Assembly (NCBI GenBank): GCA_902363625.1
Contig: CABJAS010000001.1
Span: forward strand, 1-64,000
DNA: 64,000 nt
Direction of reading: 5' to 3'
Source of the DNA: Clostridiaceae bacterium
GTDB taxonomy: Bacteria > Bacillota_I > Bacilli_A > Erysipelotrichales > Coprobacillaceae
A model generated the notes under the pieces. The model was not told the DNA's origin. It did no database searches and saw nothing but the letters and a program-made list of their open reading frames with translations. Below are positions 60,914 to 64,000 of this stretch, piece by piece. How positions within the stretch are numbered: the stretch's first letter is position 1; each line of letters begins with the position of its first letter. Both the position numbers and the translations under genes were made by a program.

Positions 60914-61483
60914 TTATTTAATGATGATACCTTCAGTTGGTCCGCCTGCTGCATTGGATTCATCAGTATCGATATGCATTGCTGTTGCATAGCTAGGGCT
61001 GACACGGCAAACAACATCTCCAAAAGTAAGGGATCTTCCGTTTGTTTCCACTTGTACACTGACGATTTGTTTGTCGGCAACACCGAATTTTTCAGCGTCT
61101 TCAACAGTTAAGTGGATATGTCTTTTAGCGGCGATAACACCGAAAGGAATTTCGATTTCACCTTTAGGTCCGACTAACTTACATCCTTGAGTTCCTTCTA
61201 AATCTCCTGATTCACGAACTTCTGCTTTTAACCCGATTGAACGTGCATCTGTCAATGAAATTTCTACTTGTGTATGATCTCTGACAGGTCCCAAAATGCT
61301 TACTCTTTGCATTTCGCCTTTAGGTCCGACAATAGTTAATCTTTCTTCACACGCAAATTGTCCCGGCTGAGAAAGCTCTTTCTTTTTTGTTAATTCATAT
61401 CCTTCTCCAAATAAAGCCGCTAATGCTTTTTTGCATACATGAATATGACGTGCTGAAGTTTCTACAATAATTTTTTCTGCCAT
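60914..61483 (-). CDS. pduL: phosphate propanoyltransferase (PduL-type phosphotransacylase)
   Basis: A 189-residue zinc enzyme interconverting acyl-CoA and acyl-phosphate. The two HxH metal motifs are ETSARHIHVCKKAL (about 8-21) and IAAKRHIHLTVEDAEKFGV (about 117-135). RVSILGPVRDHTQVEIS and LVGPKGEIEIPFG are further family segments. There is no encapsulation peptide or microcompartment gene nearby, so this is probably the housekeeping acetyl/propionyl phosphotransacylase feeding ATP production by an acyl kinase. GGAGAG precedes the ATG. Confidence 0.95.
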   Translation of the reverse strand: MAEKIIVETSARHIHVCKKALAALFGEGYELTKKKELSQPGQFACEERLTIVGPKGEMQRVSILGPVRDHTQVEISLTDARSIGLKAEVRESGDLEGTQGCKLVGPKGEIEIPFGVIAAKRHIHLTVEDAEKFGVADKQIVSVQVETNGRSLTFGDVVCRVSPSYATAMHIDTDESNAAGGPTEGIIIK

Positions 61484-61509
61484 AAAATATCTCTCCTTTA
61501 TACAATCTT

Positions 61510-61537
61510 ATTTTACACTATTTCGCATGATGTTCAA
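61510..61537 (-). promoter_or_regulatory. promoter of pduL
   Basis: Minus-strand TTGAAC (61532-61537), 16-bp spacer, TAAAAT (61510-61515). Confidence 0.6.
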
Positions 61538-61708
61538 TCCTTTTGCATTAAATTATGAAAACTTTTTTATAATCCTGCGAAAAAATTATTGATGTTAAAA
61601 TTTTAACAAGTTTCAGCACATTTTTACAGTTTTCTAATTTTTATTTTTTCTTATGTAACTAGGATAATAGGCTCAAATTTGTTATAATAATAGTAAGAGG
61701 TGGGGATA

Positions 61709-62515
61709 ATGGACAATTTATTTGACATGATAACATTACCAAGCATCATTACTTTTTTACGGTTTGGTTTAGATTTATTTTTAGTTTGGATTTTATTTTA
61801 CTATTTGATCAGCATCGTTCGTAAAAACTTACGTACGTTACAGATATTTAAAGGAATTTTGATTATTTTAATCGTGAAGTTATTAACAACAGCCCTGAAT
61901 TTAAAAACATTAGGCTATTTAGTGGATACAGTGTTAATGTGGGGAGCGGTGGCACTGTTTATTATCTTTCAGCCGGAAATTCGTGCAACTTTGGAAAAGA
62001 TCGGGAAAGCAAATTTGTCAGCACCGGTTCGCAGTACAATGGATACCGCCAAGAAGCATTATATTTTGGATGAAGTGACACGGGCACTGCAGTTCTTTTC
62101 AACCAATCGGGTAGGCGCATTGATCTCTTTTGAATTGAATCAGTCTTTGGAAGATTACATTGCGGCAGGAACTCAGATTCATGCGGATATTAGTTATGAA
62201 TTGATTCTAACCATCTTCTATGAAGGAACTGCATTGCATGATGGCGGAATGATTATTCAAGGTGATAAAATTGCCTGCGCAAGTGCTTTTTTTGAACCGA
62301 CAAATCGTGAGCTGAGTCCGATTTATGGGGCACGTCATCGTGCGGCTTTGGGACTTAGCGAAGTCAGTGATGCCTTGACGATCATTGTTTCTGAAGAAAC
62401 AGGAAATGTGTCTTTTGCTAAAAACGGAGAATTGATTCGTATTCCATTAGTAGAACTTTGGGATCGCTTAGCTAAGGAGTTAGGCTGGGAAGATACGATA
62501 AAGGAGGGAAAATAA
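61709..62515 (+). CDS. cdaA: diadenylate cyclase CdaA
   Basis: A 268-residue membrane enzyme making c-di-AMP from two ATP. Three N-terminal helices (about 12-90) precede the DAC domain with LHD178-GG and the GAR209-HR211 motif that bind ATP and metal. The ATG at 61709 follows AGAGGTGGGG; GTG at 61700 is less likely. cdaR begins one base after its stop, so the pair is co-translated. DarA (8871) is a receptor for the product. Confidence 0.96.
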   Translation: MDNLFDMITLPSIITFLRFGLDLFLVWILFYYLISIVRKNLRTLQIFKGILIILIVKLLTTALNLKTLGYLVDTVLMWGAVALFIIFQPEIRATLEKIGKANLSAPVRSTMDTAKKHYILDEVTRALQFFSTNRVGALISFELNQSLEDYIAAGTQIHADISYELILTIFYEGTALHDGGMIIQGDKIACASAFFEPTNRELSPIYGARHRAALGLSEVSDALTIIVSEETGNVSFAKNGELIRIPLVELWDRLAKELGWEDTIKEGK

Positions 62516-62516
62516 A

Positions 62517-63893
62517 ATGGCAGATGAGAAAAAAGATAAGAAAACATCCGAAGGCTCAACTGACTTTTTCCTTAACTTTATGAAAAAGCGACGTGAACAG
62601 GAACCTAAAAAAGAAGAGCCGCAAGAAAAAGAAAAGCGAGTTCCTCTAAAAAACAGTGTTTTGGATAGTGTTTATGCGATTATTGATGCCATCAATCATG
62701 TGATTGAAGGGATCTTAATGGACGATCGAAAATCAAAGTGGCTTTCACTTGTCATGGCGGCGATTTTGTTTATCACAGTGAATGGATCTTCCATTACGGC
62801 AACGACAGAGCGTACAGTAGAAGATGTTCCGGTAAGCATCGTAAATCTTGATGAGAATTATGCGGTAACCGGAGTGCCGGATAAAGTAACTCTGAAATTA
62901 ACCGGGAATGTAGTGAATCTGCAGTCTGCGGTTTATAAGGGTGATTATTCCGCTTATATTGACTTAAATGGCTATAGTGAAGGAACGTACACCATGGATA
63001 TTAAAGTTAAAGGTCTTTCCGGCGGCATTACGGCAGTGGTCTCTCCGGGCAGTGCAAGTGTAACTTTATCCCCTAAGGAATCACGTGTCTTTGCATTAAG
63101 CTATAAATACATTAATGAAGATCAGAAAGATGCGAAGTATGTTTTAGAACCACCAGTGTTATCAAAATCAGAAGTGACGGTGACATCAGGACGAGAAACT
63201 TTAGATGCAATCAAATATGTACAGGCGGTCATTGATGTTAAGCAAGTGAATGCTTCCTTTACTCAAAAGGCAACAGTAAAAGCATTTGATGAGTATAATA
63301 ATGAATTGCAGGTAGATGTAGAGCCGGCAACTGTGGATGTGAGTGTCAGCGTGACTTCTTCAAGTCAGCAGGTACCCGTCAAAGTGAATCGAGTAGGTAC
63401 GATGGATGACAGTTTAGCGATTGCTTCCATTACCCCATCTGTTACGACGGCGATGATCTATGGAGCAAAAGAAAACTTAGAAAACGTAAAAGCGATTTAT
63501 GCTTCTGTCGATGTCTCACAAATTTATGAAAATAAAGAAGTATATGGGGTACCGATTGAATTGCCTTCTGGAGTCAACAGTGCTTCGATTGATACGATTA
63601 ATGTCAGCATTGTGGTAGAAAACCGAATCAGTAAAACGATAAATGATGCTGAAATCAAAGTGTTAAACAATACAGCTAATCGAAAAGTCGATTTCAACAG
63701 TGTTATTACAGTCAGTGTTTCCGGTGCTGCTTCAAAGATTTATGCTTTGGATAGCTCTGTGATTCAGGCAACGATTGATATTAATGGGCTGGAACCAGGA
63801 GAATATGAAATTCCGGTGACCTTGAAATCAACCGATTCCTTGTTAGATGTTAAGTTGTTGAGTGAAGAAAAAGTAAAAGTGAAAATAGAGTAG
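62517..63893 (+). CDS. cdaR: CdaR, YbbR-domain regulator of CdaA
   Basis: A 458-residue protein: a basic, lysine-rich cytoplasmic N-terminus (about 1-70), one membrane helix (about 79-97, LSLVMAAILFITVNG) and an extracellular part made of about four YbbR repeats (for example VPVSIVNLDENYAVTGVPD and DVPVKVNRVGTMDDSL-like segments). CdaR binds CdaA at the membrane and adjusts its activity. Starts one base after cdaA. Its TAG stop is inside the terminator stem. The usual third gene, glmM, is not evident. Confidence 0.93.
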   Translation: MADEKKDKKTSEGSTDFFLNFMKKRREQEPKKEEPQEKEKRVPLKNSVLDSVYAIIDAINHVIEGILMDDRKSKWLSLVMAAILFITVNGSSITATTERTVEDVPVSIVNLDENYAVTGVPDKVTLKLTGNVVNLQSAVYKGDYSAYIDLNGYSEGTYTMDIKVKGLSGGITAVVSPGSASVTLSPKESRVFALSYKYINEDQKDAKYVLEPPVLSKSEVTVTSGRETLDAIKYVQAVIDVKQVNASFTQKATVKAFDEYNNELQVDVEPATVDVSVSVTSSSQQVPVKVNRVGTMDDSLAIASITPSVTTAMIYGAKENLENVKAIYASVDVSQIYENKEVYGVPIELPSGVNSASIDTINVSIVVENRISKTINDAEIKVLNNTANRKVDFNSVITVSVSGAASKIYALDSSVIQATIDINGLEPGEYEIPVTLKSTDSLLDVKLLSEEKVKVKIE

Positions 63894-63912
63894 TGGAAGC
63901 TACTCTATTTAA
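63883..63912 (+). terminator. hairpin at the end of cdaR, includes the stop codon
   Basis: AAATAGAGTAG-TGGAAG-CTACTCTATTT; the TAG stop (63891-63893) is in the 5' arm. The trailing T-run is short (TTTAATT), so termination may be partial. Confidence 0.65.
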
Positions 63913-63927
63913 TTCCACATATTTCCA

Positions 63928-63947
63928 CACATTATTGCAATAATGTG
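63928..63947. promoter_or_regulatory. perfect 20-bp palindrome CACATTATTG/CAATAATGTG
   Basis: A fully symmetric 20-bp sequence between cdaR and the next gene, about 40 bp before its start codon. Candidate operator for that gene; it could also extrude as a hairpin. Confidence 0.55.
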
Positions 63948-63985
63948 CTTATATGTTTTTAATAAAGTATAAATGAGGTGATAAT

Positions 63986-64000
63986 ATGAAATACCGTATC
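63986..64000 (+). CDS. partial CDS at the right edge (first five codons)
   Basis: ATG at 63986 with GAGGTGATA as ribosome binding site, encoding MKYRI before the window ends. In many Firmicutes cdaA-cdaR is followed by glmM, but glmM normally begins with a GKYFGTDG-type sequence soon after Met, and here a terminator-like hairpin and a separate palindrome intervene. The product cannot be named. Confidence 0.5.

Noticed and set aside
63986..64000. glmM start following cdaR.
   Set aside because: Only MKYRI is visible and it does not match the usual GKYFGTDG opening; called as unknown partial CDS.

Overview
The window is a 64-kb stretch of a low-GC Gram-positive (Bacillota) chromosome. The signs are strong GGAGG-type ribosome binding sites, TTGACA/TATAAT promoters, PTS and CcpA-type carbon control, the CdaA/CdaR/DarA cyclic-di-AMP set, a monofunctional lysC-hom-asd pathway, and many small MerR/AraC/MarR/TetR regulators. 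No spore genes, phage, plasmid functions, rRNA or tRNA were seen. An Erysipelotrichia-like gut Firmicute fits, but that placement is inference from gene style only.

Layout. 1-112: one end of an IS3-family insertion sequence running off the left edge. 129-1457: an anchored lipid-free surface protein of unknown role. 1551-6854: a cell-envelope sugar cassette (SMR-type half-transporter pair, ATP-grasp ligase, WecE-type aminotransferase, GT-C-like membrane protein, and a divergent GT2 polyprenyl-phosphate glycosyltransferase) whose parts list parallels the Gram-negative Arn lipid A pathway. 6891-23988: mostly housekeeping genes (mutY, darA, capA-like, HAD phosphatases, NAD malic enzyme, FAD oxidoreductase, GH25 muramidase, a MarR-controlled ABC exporter, mgsA, glycerate kinase with a 2-hydroxyacid dehydrogenase, M42 peptidase). 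24092-29424: an orphan cellobiose-type EIIB, an XpaC-like pair, a class B PBP, rpmG and an MBL hydrolase. 29437-39961: a regulator-rich region with an ABC exporter under a MerR protein, flavodoxins under a TetR protein, asnB, a WYL regulator, two AraC/GyrI paralogues and DUF3788. 40080-46388: divergent aspartate-family biosynthesis (hom-lysC-asd against thrC-thrB). 46461-52329: tcdA, two alpha/beta hydrolases (one with its nucleophile lost) and a GH1 phospho-beta-glucosidase. 52491-56586: DUF454, a PF11756-type protein and a CydDC-like heterodimeric ABC exporter behind a structured leader. 56665-60878: an RpiR regulator, a highly expressed GH4 phospho-glucosidase, a MerR regulator and an esterase. 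60914-64000: a lone PduL, then cdaA-cdaR and the first codons of another gene.

How it fits together. Carbon flow is represented by beta-glucoside uptake and hydrolysis (EIIB, GH1, GH4, RpiR, cre-like sites), methylglyoxal synthase, glycerate kinase, malic enzyme and PduL. Cyclic-di-AMP synthesis (CdaA/CdaR) and sensing (DarA) are both present. Envelope work is represented by the Arn-like cassette, PBP, GH25 and CapA-like proteins.

The strongest regulatory finding is a complete leader-peptide attenuator upstream of hom-lysC-asd: promoter, an 11-codon ORF rich in Met with Thr, Cys and Ile, mutually exclusive hairpins and a terminator. Other readable control elements are a 19-bp-spacer MerR promoter, tandem MarR palindromes, a TetR operator over a -35 box, and a structured 5' leader ahead of the CydDC-like operon. 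At least nine genes carry their stop codon inside the terminator hairpin.
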